From positions 16,824,402 to 16,888,401 of the forward strand of contig NC_054756.1 of assembly GCF_018143015.1 (NCBI RefSeq): a DNA stretch of 64,000 nt. Reading direction: 5' to 3'. Under the pieces are notes generated by a model. That model ran no database searches. It was not told the origin of the DNA and saw only the letters and a list, made by a program, of their open reading frames with translations. Position 1 is the first letter of the stretch. Each line of letters opens with the position of its first letter. This DNA comes from Lytechinus variegatus (Eukaryota; Echinodermata; Echinoidea; Temnopleuroida; Toxopneustidae). Below are positions 12,801 to 22,984 of this stretch, piece after piece. The translations under genes and the position numbers were made by a program.

Positions 12801-15800
12801 GATTAATTGCTAACCTTTGTGTTACGGGACCCAGGGCTTCGTAACACAAAGATTAGCGATCAATCGCGAAATGAACTGACCAATCAATATCAATGTTACA
12901 CGCGCATTAGGTTTGAAATACTGATAAGGGACCAATCAGTGCGGTTCTTTCATATTTGCGATTCATCTTAAACCTTTGTGTTACGGAGCCCAGGGTCCCG
13001 TAACACAAAGGTTAGTGCTTTATCGTACGATTGATTGTACATTGTCATGATTGTAGTCTATGGAATCAATCGTAGAAAATGTTCTACGATCATTGCTAAG
13101 CTTTGTGTTACGGGCCCCAGGTTTGACTTTTCCTCTTAATCAATAATTGTCTTTTTTTCTGTATACAATACCAATTAAATGAATGTGTTTAATCTAAGCA
13201 GCTGTTGTGAATCAAGCACCAGGATGTACATCTCCACTCCATGGTGAACCTCTTGGGATTAAAGATGGCTCCATACCAGACTCTAGTATCACTACTTCTT
13301 ATGAGGTATCTTGTAGTGGATTCATGTCAAAGGCTACAATGGGGAGACTCGATCATAGTGATGAAATAAATCATTCTGGCCAGTGTAATGAAGCTTCTGA
13401 CGCTAGTCACGATTCTGATATTTGGGTCAAGGTAAATATCTGATTTTACATATGCAACGACGAAGTTTGCACTCAAATTCCCTTGAATAACCTGAATCAA
13501 TTAATAGACACAATCGGTAAACATCAATATTTTGTTTACTTTTATGCAAATACGTATATGGTTTCATGATTACCCGACGAAAGCTAACTATTTCAAACCG
13601 ATTTCTTACCTCATCGCGATGCATCGTTACGAAATGCCTTTTTATAAAAGCGCTGGGCTCGACCTTAAATACTTTCATCTGTAAACCATGTCTATCGGTC
13701 TACACCAATGTGCGTGTTTCATAATACACGTGCGCAAGTTGGATCCATATTGTGACGTCACACAGAGGCAATAATCAGAGACTGGTCGACCGTCATATAG
13801 GCGTTCTCAGCATCATACATTCACCACAGTGTTTCTCTGTCAATGTGTTTACAAACCTAATTTATGTTTTATTTTTTTTCCAGGGATATCACTGCTAGTC
13901 CTACTGATTAATTGTTGATTGAAGGGGCAAATTTTTTCCAAGGGGGGGGGGCAGAAGAACCACCAAAATTTTAATTTCTCGACCTGCAAACTTAATATGC
14001 TAAGCACATTTTTGTAACCATGAAAAGGATGTGTATACATAAATAAATATATGAATATATATATGCATATATACATGTATATATGTGTGTGTGTGTGTGT
14101 GTGGGTGAGGGTGTATGTGTGAGTGTGGGTGTGAGGGTATGTGCCTATAACCTATTGATGCGAGCGTGAAGGTGAGCTATTAATGCAGCCCTGAAAAGGG
14201 TTATATGAGCTATTTTTGTTGTGACTCATGAACACAATATTTATCTCACCAATCAAATAATGCAAGCGCGAAGCGCGAGCTGAAAATATTTTTTAGATTC
14301 TGATTGAAAATTGGAAGGTAAACCACTTTTTGCAATAGTAAGTAGGATGATGTAAGCGCAAACCGCGATTTTTTTATTACACTTGGACTGTCACTGAAAT
14401 GAGATCGATATTAGTAAAATCTTAAAATAACTGTACATTTTTTTTTTTCGAATTCGTACTCGCGGTCCGTGCTTTGTTGTATATGGCTGAAAAAGGTGGT
14501 CCCTTCACAAACATGATGATGGACGTTGGTTCTGGAACTTAAATTTATTTTGTTTTCCATATACATAGATAGATCTTGGAGAACCTTCTTCCGTTACTGG
14601 TATTATCACCCAAGGAGCGCCTTACTATCCATATTGGGTTACGTCTCTTTCCATTTCCTATTCGTTGGATGATGTATCATGGATTTTCGTCATGGAATGT
14701 GGTTATCGAAAGGTTGGTGCAAAGGAGCGTACAAATTTCGTGATCAAAATGGTTGCTTTCTTAATATGCAGTTGAAAACTGCTTTGTTGAGGTTAGCAGT
14801 CAAACGCTGAATTATGTGTAGATGAATTAAAGAAATACTTTTACAATACTTTTAATGTCATTGTAAACGGAAAATATATTAAGCCAGTTTGGAATTTCTT
14901 TGAATTTCTTTGAATGTCATTCTTAACGCATGAAATATTAAACAAATTCGCCATGAATTAAAGGAGGTATAACGGTAATACAATAAAGGGGTGAAAAGGG
15001 CTGAAAAGAATTTCATTATAATAATACAAGAGGTCTGTCGCATAATTTTTTTTCCAAAATAAAAGTCTGGCGAATAAAAACAAAAACTATTGCATACCAA
15101 ATTCTGCCACTACCACTCAACACAATGAAGAAATCTGGTTTTAAAACAATGAGACAGTTTCCATTTTATGCAACAGGACCCAAGTGTACTTATTTGTTTT
15201 CTTGTTATCTGATTGGTCAAAACCATATACATCCGTTGGCCGCGGAAATTACAATTAATACTGAATGAGTTGGATATATCCCTTTTCCTGGGATGTGGAA
15301 AACTGGATTTCTTTTGAAATGACAACTCAGATCCAGCACAAACCTACGTCGTTTAAAGTTAAGGTTGCACCAGAACCGAATTAGCCCGAATACATTCGGA
15401 CCGATTGTGCCCGAATATGGCCTGATACGGATGGTCTCTTCTCTGATTCGCAGAGGAAGGACAAAATACACCTAAAAACACCCGTGGGATGGATGCTACA
15501 GCTGATTTGGTTCCGGTGTAACCCTAGCTTTAGAAAGGACAATTGCGTAATGTCTATATCAATCCGAACTGAGCAACAAGACAGGTCAAGAAATCGGAGT
15601 GCTAGACGGACAAAACAAGTCGATATCTAGCGTCAGTTAAAAGGAAAGGGGTGAAATACCTGATCGTATATAAAAAGAATTGCCACCAAATTAGACATTT
15701 GTATTAAAAAGGTAAAATTTTTGCTCGCTCGTTGGCAGCTTTTTAGAAATGTTGCCCTCGACGCCATGTCTGTCCCGCTCAAAATGTTTGGCTCGTCACA

Positions 15801-16222
15801 CTACTGCAAGTAGCCCTAATGGGATTTCACCAAAATGTGAGGACGCCAAAGATCGTGTGCTTGAAGTGCCTTTATGGGTCCGAAGAATGAATTTCGATGA
15901 GATGAGAAAACTAAAAAGGAAATCTCTTTCATTGACATCGCGTTTAAAGTAGTATTAGGGGCGAAGAAGTCTGTTTGAAAATAGGATTTGATTTTAAATC
16001 CCTCGTTTCCCTGCAAATCTCAGGACTACACATTATGGATTAAATGAACTTGCTTAATTTTGTTCCCAGGTATTCGATGCAAACTTCGATATGGATTCCC
16101 AAGTGACTGTGGTTCTCCCTCGACCAATCAACGCACAATACATCAGAATGCATCCAGTCACCTTTAACATAATCCCATCCATGAGGTTCGAACTACTTGG
16201 TGTAAAACATACTATTGAATGA
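762..16222 (+). CDS. EGF-SRCR-F5/8C-F5/8C mosaic extracellular protein (3' part of gene)
   Basis: Eight exons read as one gene: 762-866, 1912-2082, 7723-7896, 9326-9630, 10571-10730, 13202-13431, 14569-14712 and 16070-16222. Exon phases agree at every junction (1-1-1-1, then 0, 1, 0, 0), and the spliced length of 1442 nt leaves 479 residues plus a stop. Domain order is one EGF-like repeat, one SRCR domain and two discoidin-type F5/8C domains. These families act in extracellular ligand, glycan or phospholipid binding, so the product is probably secreted or displayed on the cell surface. No transmembrane segment follows the last domain, so this end is soluble. The signal peptide and any further N-terminal domains must lie upstream of the window. 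SRCR mosaics are numerous in sea urchins and often linked to immune recognition; that role is inference here. A poly(A) signal AATAAA lies at 16492-16497. Confidence 0.85.
1200..1558. mobile_element. Truncated copy of MITE family A
   Basis: The right end reads ...GTGGACTTGACCTTTAA, and the interior shares CATAACTTTCTTATTTTACATC with the full copies at 24943-25534 and 41228-41836. The left terminus is missing. Confidence 0.65.
1912..2082 (+). CDS. Exon: SRCR domain, N-terminal half
   Basis: Acceptor follows a T-rich tract ending TTATAG (1911); donor is GTATGG at 2083; phase 1-1. The translation starts with the SRCR hallmark LKLVGGESSHDGIV and ends RLVCHYLGFKG, matching the conserved V-C-x-x-L-G-F segment. 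The segment that normally reads T-V-C-D-D-G-W is replaced by a cysteine-free stretch ending HLAGW, so cysteine C2 is missing. The domain is split across two exons, as in group A SRCR domains. Confidence 0.8.
2930..4022. mobile_element. Foldback (TU-like) element: 1.1-kb inverted repeat made of tandem units
   Basis: The outer ends are exact inverted repeats: from 2930 CTATGGAAGCTTAAAAGTGC and onward through CACCGAGATGTTGAGATAATTATCTC, mirrored up to 4022. Each roughly 540-bp arm consists of tandem units of about 54 bp built on GATGATGAGATGACAAGATC and CATGTCAACATC submotifs. The left arm is in one orientation, the right arm in the reverse complement, with the centre near 3500. No transposase ORF is present. 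Long terminal inverted repeats made of short tandem units are the defining feature of foldback elements, including TU elements of sea urchins. A degenerate fragment of the same repeat occurs at 56028-56150. Confidence 0.8.
4615..4840. mobile_element. Palindromic MITE, family G (CAGTAAAAACGCTGTTTA)
   Basis: Inverted ends CACAGTAAAAACGCTGTTTAA and its complement enclose second inverted blocks (TATATGAACCTTACA). Related copies are at 17058-17262 and 62560-62725. Confidence 0.75.
4927..5058. mobile_element. Palindromic MITE, family H (AGTCACATTTCCCCTACGGC)
   Basis: Left arm has CAGTCACTTCCCCTAC and GGTCGAAAACAG; right arm has CTGTTTTCGACTCGCC and GTAGGGGAAATGTGACT. The loop is about 30 nt. Other copies are at 6740-6890 and 57372-57507. 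Small ORFs across it are chance. Confidence 0.75.
5195..6691. mobile_element. Non-autonomous hAT-type transposon with 8-bp target duplication
   Basis: Termini CAGTGGCGTA (from 5195) and TACGCCACTG (to 6691) are inverted repeats. The element is flanked by the perfect direct repeat AGTAGGTC at 5187-5194 and 6692-6699. An 8-bp duplication with CA-G-type ends is typical of the hAT superfamily. There is no transposase ORF. The interior holds several diverged units of about 300-400 bp, each with a palindromic GCTCGCGCTTCGCGCTCGC core (for example 5831-5850, 6053-6071, 6390-6408, 6500-6518). Poly-C tracts lie just inside both ends. Confidence 0.85.
6740..6890. mobile_element. Palindromic MITE, family H
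   Basis: TTGCTCTACGGC ... GCCGTAGAGCAA arms with CGAGTCGAAAACA and TGTTATCGACTCG inside. Same family as 4927-5058 and 57372-57507, with longer flanking arms here. Confidence 0.7.
7723..7896 (+). CDS. Exon: SRCR domain, C-terminal half
   Basis: Acceptor is AG at 7721-7722 and donor is GTAAGT at 7897; phase 1-1, joining in frame to the exon ending at 2082. It encodes the C5/C6 region (VDCPDTASDISDCWYN) and the terminal GVVCC. The cysteine expected about ten residues before the end (C7) is not there. The upstream intron is 5.6 kb and full of inserted repeats. Confidence 0.8.
7925..8110 (+). mobile_element. tRNA-derived SINE
   Basis: The head contains a pol III A box TGGTCCAGTGG (7941-7951), a CTCATAATC segment resembling the anticodon arm of an elongator Met tRNA, and a B box GTTCGAATCC (7986-7995). 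There is no matching acceptor stem or CCA-proximal pairing, and an unrelated tail follows. It lies about 30 bp after the exon ending at 7896. Confidence 0.65.
8656..9220. mobile_element. Small hAT-type element with 8-bp target duplication
   Basis: Flanked by the direct repeat CCTAACAA at 8648-8655 and 9221-9228. Left end is AAGTGGCGGCACCGGG; right end is ...CCCCCTACTG, an imperfect inverted counterpart (A/CAGTGGCGG against CAGTAGGGG). Poly-G and poly-C tracts sit near the ends. It has no coding capacity and lies just upstream of the exon at 9326. Confidence 0.65.
9326..9630 (+). CDS. Exon: first F5/8C (discoidin) domain, main part
   Basis: Acceptor is AACAG (9321-9325) and donor is GTACAT at 9631; phase 1 to 0. 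The translation contains the discoidin signatures GLENGKVPDSAITSS, a WIQVHF strand, and ITGVITQG followed by SFKIWSSDDGKAW, the standard F5/8C core. The N-terminal cysteine (LFC) is present. Unlike the second domain, no intron interrupts the WIQV strand. A small hAT-type insertion ends only about 100 bp upstream, at 9220. Confidence 0.88.
10571..10730 (+). CDS. Exon: first F5/8C domain, C-terminal part
   Basis: Acceptor is CACATTTAG (10570) and donor is GTATGT at 10731; phase 0 to 1. It encodes the closing discoidin strands: RPILCRVIRIYLSS, then HVRFELNGYGP. The usual terminal E-L-x-G-C motif reads ELNGY, so the C-terminal cysteine of the domain is absent. Confidence 0.85.
10731..12418. other. 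Intron sequence, nothing recognised
   Basis: AT-rich intron between the two F5/8C domains, before the MITE cluster. The largest ORFs here (12089-12526 +, 12139-12417 -) have no domain features, and the forward one runs into the repeat cluster. Confidence 0.5.
12419..13122. repeat. Tandem cluster of MITE family F, 287-bp period
   Basis: A block starting GGGCTTCGTAACACAAAG at 12547 recurs at 12834 nearly identically, so the period is 287 bp. Each block contains inverted CCCGTAACACAAAGGTTAG and CTAACCTTTGTGTTACGGG ends with ATCGTACGATTGATTG palindromes. Other family members are at 53385-53516 and 55546-55815, with a fragment near 7500-7575. Confidence 0.8.
13202..13431 (+). CDS. Exon: second F5/8C domain, N-terminal part
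   Basis: Acceptor is AAGCAG (13196-13201) and donor is GTAAAT at 13432; phase 1 to 0. It repeats the discoidin start: a cysteine (PGC), then EPLGIKDGSIPDSSITTS, clearly homologous to the start of the first domain. It ends DSDIWVK, where an intron splits the W-x-x-V/I-D-L strand. Confidence 0.85.
13920..14470. mobile_element. Degenerate hAT-related repeat and GT microsatellite
   Basis: A poly-G tract at 13942, a (GT)n run at about 14081-14102, and CAAGCGCGAAGCGCGAGCTG at about 14266 in the opposite orientation to the same core in the hAT element at 5195-6691. The boundaries are unclear. Confidence 0.5.
14569..14712 (+). CDS. Exon: second F5/8C domain, middle part
   Basis: Acceptor is ACATAG (14563-14568); donor is a weaker GTTGGT at 14713; phase 0 to 0. 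It continues IDLGEPSSVTGIITQG and a SLSISYSLDDVSW strand, typical of the discoidin core. The exon ends at the same point of the domain as the exon ending at 9630 in domain 1. Confidence 0.82.
16070..16222 (+). CDS. Exon: second F5/8C domain, C-terminal part, and stop
   Basis: Acceptor is TTCCCAG (16063-16069). The exon starts VFDANF, matching VFQVID at the same position of domain 1, continues INAQYIRMHPV and MRFELLGVKHTIE, and stops with TGA at 16220-16222. The terminal domain cysteine is again replaced (ELLGV instead of E-L-x-G-C). The protein ends three residues past the domain core, with no membrane anchor. Confidence 0.85.
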   Translation, partial: VFDANFDMDSQVTVVLPRPINAQYIRMHPVTFNIIPSMRFELLGVKHTIE

Positions 16223-16491
16223 TAAACGCGTTTTAAAACTGAATCAACCATAATGTTTTTTTAGTGCACTCATGTCGATGTTTTTTATTGTCAATCACCT
16301 ATAAATTGGTTTTAATGCTGTACCTGGCTAGCTTTACATTGGTCAATTTTTAGGATAATCTAATTAGCATTCTTAGGTGAAAAAAGTGTAATCGCTACAA
16401 TTCTACAAGAGGGAGATATGATGTATACATGCCTTGATTTTCAGAAAAAAATGAGAAATTACTTTGAAGATATTAAGTTAAATCAATCTTG

Positions 16492-16497
16492 AATAAA
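16492..16497 (+). terminator. Candidate poly(A) signal of the mosaic gene
   Basis: Canonical AATAAA about 270 nt after the stop at 16222, in AT-rich sequence with no competing feature. Position is plausible; usage is unproven. Confidence 0.5.
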
Positions 16498-16499
16498 AT

Positions 16500-17990
16500 C
16501 AGATTAATTCATTATTAAGATTAATTTTCATTGCATTACTTTATGTTTATGTGACTTAGATTTATGCATCTATAACAATCTCGATAAGAGTGCGTTTGAG
16601 TGAATGCATCATCATTCGCTTATTTTGGTTTGGAAACACATGTACTTACATTATTTTGAATTCGTATTTGGATGGTTTGGAATTTATTCACATTGATAGC
16701 TACTATTATACGTTTTATGCCGACAATTATAATTCAAAACTTATATAGACCCATTGCAATAGACGTACCACAGGACTCTGCCGTCGGTCCACTCCTTTTT
16801 TCCCCTCATCACCTGCAATTCGTAAACAAATGCTAAATCCCATAACATTTAAATATGGATTGTGTGTAGCCATTTCAGAAAATGATGTGCACCGATCTAA
16901 AAGGGAAATCGGGATTCTATCTAATACATTTGGGACTGAAATATTGTACATCTTTAGCTTTGGTAGACCCCCTTCCCCTCAAAAGCATGTCAATATTCCA
17001 TTTCATTACTAGATCACATTAATGCATGTTCCCGAAAACGGTTGTAGGATTACATACACACTAAAAACGCTAAACAACGTTGTTTACTATATATGAACCT
17101 TACAGTATTTGGTTAACCGTTTAAACAATCATGTTTAATTTATTGAAGATTAGATATTGAAAATTAAACTTTGTTGCTTAAGAATAAAACGCTTGTTTAA
17201 ACAATTACTGTAAGGTTCATAAAGTAAGCAGCGTTGTTTATTTTTATTTTTACTGTGCATACCAAAGACGTGTTTTATTGGATAAATTTACTGATTTTAC
17301 ATCAAATTTTTGGATTCGATCGCATGCCTGATCAAAACGAATGGATTTTTGGCTTGTTTATTAAAAGATCTTCTCATCTTGGAATGGGCTGAACATATCA
17401 GTATTTGTTGTTTGCAGTGAATGTGGTAGCTGTCTGATATCCACTTGCTAAAATGTAAAATAAATTCTCAAACTGTTATTCAAATGATAACAAAATCACT
17501 ACCGAGAGAGACAGTGAGATATAAATTTGAATCCTAAAATATACCGGCCAGGAAAATGCCATATATTTTCTAATGGGGAAAAGGCATTTAAATAACTAGT
17601 TCGCTTTTGTAATATTGTGATGTCGATGATGCTAGAGTATTGTTGAAATTACTTTTCGAAACCTAAAGAAGGCTTTATTAAAAAAAAATCTCCACGAATT
17701 ATAAATGTATATCACCAGCTCTTATGACTAGTAAACTCTTCGGGTGATTTTTGTCGCGCCTTCATTGGAGAGAGAGACTATTGGCGGCGTTGGCGGGGGC
17801 GTCGTCAACATTGAAATGGAAAGATCCATTTTGTTGATTCCAGCGGGAAGAAATTATTGGCTTACGATTTATCAATAACCTGATTGGTGATGAGGGCATT
17901 TATTTACTCATGATGAAGGTGAACAAAACTGTAGTTCTTTAATAAATTATTTGTCTTACCTTTCTAAGAGTCAAACAATAAATTGTCGAT
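16500..17990. other. Intergenic, no gene seen
   Basis: AT-rich sequence downstream of the mosaic gene. Apart from the MITE at 17058-17262 no repeat, RNA or coding pattern was recognised. Confidence 0.4.
17058..17262. mobile_element. Palindromic MITE, family G
   Basis: CACTAAAAACGCTAAACAACG at the left and a matching complement ending TTTTTACTGTG at the right. Inner blocks ATATGAACCTTACAG and CTGTAAGGTTCAT are shared with 4615-4840. Confidence 0.7.
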
Positions 17991-17999
17991 ATCGAGAAA

Positions 18000-18640
18000 A
18001 ATGTTGAAAATTGTGAAAAGAATGTAGAAAATCCTTTGATACCCTCACAATTTAAAATATTAGTAGATGACCAAAAAAGGATGTCAGTGTAGCTATAAAA
18101 CTTTGCTTGGAACAACAAAATGTGTTTCTTTAATAAATTCAAAATGGGATCGATATTTAGATGACCCTCCTGATAATATAAAGATGGAAAAATACCATTA
18201 TCATGATATTTTGTTTTACTTCAGATATTGGTTTATATGTTTTCACTATTGGATAATCAATAGAATATTATTTCTGACTAAAGATGAAGATTATTAGAAA
18301 TGAGAAATGCTCATTTTGTAATAAGGAGCTGTAAGATATTGTCCATTTTTTTTATGAATGTTAATTAAGTGAAGAAATTTGGAAGGAAACAGAAAATGTG
18401 ATAAATGAATGTTCTCAGGCACACGTTAAAGTTTAGTTTGAAAAAGATTATATTTGGTTTTGATGAGGAAAGAAATGACGCATTGCATGGTTTGGTATGT
18501 ATCAAACAACATTTATTTCTTCAAAACCTAAATATTAAAATAAAAACGGGGTTTACATAGTGCAAAGAAAAAATGATTCAATATTATGAAGATGAGAGAT
18601 TTAGTAGTTCTATATCAGGTTTGTTTAACATGTTTAACAA
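18000..18640 (+). pseudogene. LINE reverse-transcriptase ORF2 C-terminal remnant
   Basis: Across stops and frameshifts the translation shows the C-terminal pattern of non-LTR retrotransposon ORF2. It has an SKWDRYLD segment, then HDILFYFRYWFICFHYW and NRILFLTK (the F-x-Y-R-I-x-x-R-I-L block). A CSFCNKEL ... DIVHFFYEC zinc-knuckle-like motif (C-x2-C ... H ... C) and LSEEIWKE follow. Several in-frame stops show that it is dead. The clade cannot be fixed from this piece. Confidence 0.65.
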
Positions 18641-18769
18641 GTTTAATACTAAATGGATGTCACTTCATTCTTATTTACTCGACAGAAATGTGATGTATTA
18701 TTATTGTGTGAGTTCATTTATTGCTTAAATATGTAATAATGTCTGTTTGTGTATATTTGATAATTATTT

Positions 18770-19570
18770 GACTCAAAAGGGCTTTGGAGTACTCAAAATT
18801 CGGGGGAAATCGTTGAAATTTTAACCAAGATTAAGAATTTGAAAAGTCATCATAATCTAGAAAGTATGTATGTGGACCTAGTTCATGATTCTTTGACGTA
18901 AGGATAATCAAGTATTGCTGAATTTCCTGCCTGAGTTTCAGGTCACATGAGCAATATCAAATATCATTTAAGATCAATGAACGTAGACCATGTTGGAGGA
19001 ATCAATATCTAAATCTTAACCAAGGTTAAGTTTTTGAAATGTCGTTATAATTGAAAAGTATATGGACCTAGTTCATGAAAATTAGAAGGATAATTGTGTA
19101 TCACTAAATTTCTTGCCTGAGTTTTCAAGTCACATGATCAAGGCCAAAGAACTTTGACCACTTTGGAGGGTATTTGTGCGATTGTCATCATAACATTAAG
19201 ATTTTATGGATCTAGTTCATGAAACTTGGACGTAAGAGCAACCATCATGACCATGTATTCCTGAATATCTTGTGCGCGTTTCAAGTCACATGACCAATAT
19301 CAAAGGTCATTTAAAGTCAATAATCTCTGGCCGTGTTGGGGTTATTTGGTGAATTGGCATCTTAACTTAGAAAAGCATGTAGTTGATGAAACATAAACAT
19401 CCCGGGATAAACATACATGTAAGAGTTTATGGATCTAATTAATAAAATATAGACAAAATATGAATGACTGTTTCGCACACATCTTAGGTCACGTGATCAT
19501 GGTCAAAAGTTAATTTGGCTCAATGGACGTAGAATTTTATTATGAATGTTTTTTGTGAATAATTAAGAGG
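18770..19570. repeat. Degenerate tandem repeat, about 230 bp unit
   Basis: Recurring phrases such as CAGGTCACATGA, ATGGACCTAGTTCATG, GACCATGTTGGAGG and AAAGGTCATTTAAAGTCAATG come back roughly every 200-240 bp in diverged form. No coding potential. Confidence 0.6.
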
Positions 19571-19839
19571 TGTTTTCAAAGTCAGCACGCTGCTATATCG
19601 AATCGCGTAATGCAGGCGAGACTGCCAGATGCGTTCCACTTGTCAGCGCTATCGTATGTATTGTCTTTTTTCAGTGGAATAAATGTATCTTGAATCTAGA
19701 AATCTTGTCATTGTTATCATCAAGTGAGGTATGTAACATATAAAAACATGCTATGGAAATGTGGACAAAACTCTTTTATTGTAGATAAAAACATCATGTC
19801 ACCTAGAAAGAAAGAGTGAGAGAGATAGGTAGAAGGAAG

Positions 19840-20110
19840 AGAGAGCGGGGGGGGGGGGGAGGGGTGGAGGAGGGAAAGATATAAGTTTATCTTTTCTTTG
19901 CCTTACCCGCCAAGAATTCCTGTTCTATTTTACCATCCCTCAATTTATTTTCCCTTTCTCACCCATTTCGTGAACTTCGGGATCTTTTCTTTTCAGATGT
20001 TCTTCTTTCCTTCCGTTTTACGTTTCTTTTCTTTATGTTCTTCGTTTCCCTCTCCTTTCTTTCCTTTTTTCTTTCTACCTTTTCCGGTGTTTTTTTTTTT
20101 GAACGTCAGG
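19840..20110. repeat. Purine/pyrimidine-skewed low-complexity tract
   Basis: A GA-rich run with a G tract at 19849-19859 is followed by about 200 bp of T/C-rich sequence on the + strand. The ORF at 19898-20167 is a product of this skew. Confidence 0.6.
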
Positions 20111-20556
20111 GAGGGGGTGATGGGGCCAGTCTGTTACAGTCCGCCTATTACTGATATAACGAAATAACGGGTAATTTTTTTTTCAAGATTCTATTCTTTC
20201 AAGTACATACCATTGAAGAATAGCTCGAATAGTTAATAAATATAATAAAAAGTAGCACCTTGGGAAAGCAACAAGAGTCTGAATATTGTCATGTAGGTCA
20301 ATTTGATGCACTAAATAATTGTTCTCTTTATCCTCCCCCCCCCTCTATCTGTCTTGACTCTAGACATCATCGGATTGCCATCCCTTTGCTACAATTAAAA
20401 TATTTCTGCGTTCTCTCACATGGATTTGTCTCTGCTTTCTTCCCTATCTCCTACTCTCTTCGTTTTCTCTGTATACATTGAGCTTCTCTCTCTCTCTCCC
20501 CCCTCTTCATTTACTTTATTACTCTCAAAAGGATTAGCGAGAGTAGCCAATCAGGT

Positions 20557-20690
20557 GTCTGTTCCATAAAGGACTTACAACTTTTGTAACTTTGCCATTA
20601 ATGCAACTGCCATGGTAACAAGGGTTTCATATGAGTTGCCATAACGGCCAAGCTACCTCTTAACTCTTCCTGAAACAGATCCATGTTGGT
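20557..20690. mobile_element. MITE family E fragment (GTTTCATAAAGGACTTGCAAC)
   Basis: TCCATAAAGGACTTACAACT at the left and TTCCTGAAACAGATCC at the right, with an ATGGTAAC palindromic interior. Related copies are at 45597-45770, 50108-50262, 55851-56011 and the window end. Confidence 0.6.
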
Positions 20691-20999
20691 GTATATGTGT
20701 CCGACTAATAAAAATAAGCAATATCAACCTAAAACTGGTAGATTTTAACGAATAAATTGGTTGATTTTGACCACTTTAGACGGTCGGACACACACACACA
20801 CAAAAGGGGTTTTTATTTCAAAGTCGAGGTCATTTTGGTCTCAAGAAATTTTAAAAGCAAAAAAAAAAGTATTAAAAAAATTGAGGTCATTTTAATCCTG
20901 ATAATTTCAACCCCCCAACAAAAAAAGTCATTTTGTTTACATTTCTCAATTTTTCACACCTTCCAGAATTCCAGGGGGTGCTGCCTATATGGAAAATAA

Positions 21000-22980
21000 T
21001 ACATGCAGCACCCCAAGGAGGGCTCATTGGTAATTCTGACCAATCCTTAGCACTTCTTCAAAAATCGAGGAATATACACGTAACCCAACAAGATCAATCC
21101 AGGGAAATCAACAGATACAACAATATTGCAAAAGATGCTGAAATTAACACATGCAAGTATAAATATTACTGAATCATCTAACAATTGGCATCTTTCATCA
21201 ATTTATTCAAATTGAAAATACACACACACATACAATAATCATGATAGCATGATGATTTGAATTTGTAACAAAGGTAATAACATCATATACAGATATTGGA
21301 AATGGTATAATAATAATAATACATGTAATCAATAATACATGTACATGTAATCAATAATATTAATATACAGTTGTTTTCTCATTGCATTTCACATTATGAT
21401 TAATGTCTCTTTGCACTTCGAAAGGACTTGGATAAGTACTATTACCCCCACTTTAGCTTTACAACTGTAAATACATGCATTTGCAGTGCATACGCATTTC
21501 AACCAATGAATTCCTGCCAGGTAACCATTTACTTCACCTGGGTCGATAAAAACAAAGGTTATGAAAATTTATGCTAAAAATGTATATGTAAATGTAATTT
21601 CCTGATGTGATACTGAAACAAATCAGGTCAGATACAATTACAGATGTTGTGTGCAATGGGGTTATTAAATATGTTTACGTACAAATGTCGATAATAACAC
21701 ACAATTGTTTCACCATTATAATCCATCTATTTGAAACACATAAGCTACATGTATGCAACGGTTTGAAATCAGTGTATCAAAATCAAAACAATGTGCAGAG
21801 TGCAAAATTGCAGAATAATTGCGAGTACAAACATAACGTAAGAAAAAGATGTGTTCAGATTAATTTTACATGTATTCAGAGTCAATGGACCAGTTCTTTA
21901 TAGAGTTCCAATATAAAACAAGTGGAACACCTCTAGCAAACTCACAAGGGATTGTAGGTATGTCCCTTCCTTTAGGCTCAAAGTTGCACAGAAATGTACG
22001 TGGTGTCAGTCTGTATCCTGGCCTGTGGCACATGTCGGTAGCACATGTACCTCATTTATATGTGTACATGTGTGCTATCTTATGAAAATGTTAGAGTGAA
22101 GAGCCCTTCCTTTTCCTTGGCAAGATATTTTTTTTCTAAGGAAAAGCCTGACCATTTTTGTAAACATAACATTCATTTTTTTCCTGACTTCACCCACAAG
22201 AACTTTTTATGGCAACTGCTAGCCTATTTGTTAATTTCTTATTTTGTTCCTCAATTACTGTGCAAATAATTTCTAGTTTCTTTGCATTCCTAGTCATTAT
22301 GAAGTCTAAGACATGACCTTTGTATTCTCCAAAAGTAGAACTACAAAAAAGTTCTACTTCGTAATTAGACTGATTATTCATTGCTAATTATGTTTTGGCT
22401 TGCAGTATTGTTGTCGAATGGAGTCCCATCATCACGCTACGTTTTGAGAAAGTTAATAATAGAACTGCTTTTCACAGATTTCTAATTAAAGTTCATCTTC
22501 TAATGATAATGTGGTATGTAGAAAAGCCACAGGAAAACAATCACCATTATATTTACCTTTAGAGAATGATGTTAAGTACCAACATGACAATAAAGTAAAC
22601 ACAGATTTCATTCATGTTTTTCAAAAGATGGCACTTTTGACTTCATGTGTGTAAAATAATCTACTCACAAGTGACAACACTTACAACATGATGTACTGAT
22701 GCAATCTTTGAAATGACAAATGATTGTAGAAAGGCACTGATAAGTCTGATAGAATTAATTTTGTCATTAACATAATTTCATCTCAGATTTTCATTTCATC
22801 AAGAAAGAAACTTGAAATGAAACATACATGTAATAAAAGATTGAATATCTTAATGAATATGTACATGTACATTTCAGAATTGAATAGTAAGAAAAGTTCA
22901 TTTGGACGAGTGGCCAGTCATATCTAATTGTACATTTATCACAGCTTTCTTCAATAAAAAACAAAAATATATTTTCAGGT
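21000..22980. other. AT-rich sequence without recognised gene
   Basis: No domain-like ORF, RNA or MITE terminus was seen. ACATGTA-type short repeats are frequent. It may be the distal 3' UTR of blcap or intergenic. Confidence 0.4.
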
Positions 22981-22984
22981 GGCT

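Noticed and set aside
19898..20167. 89-residue Phe/Pro-rich ORF
   Set aside because: Caused by the pyrimidine tract; no other support.
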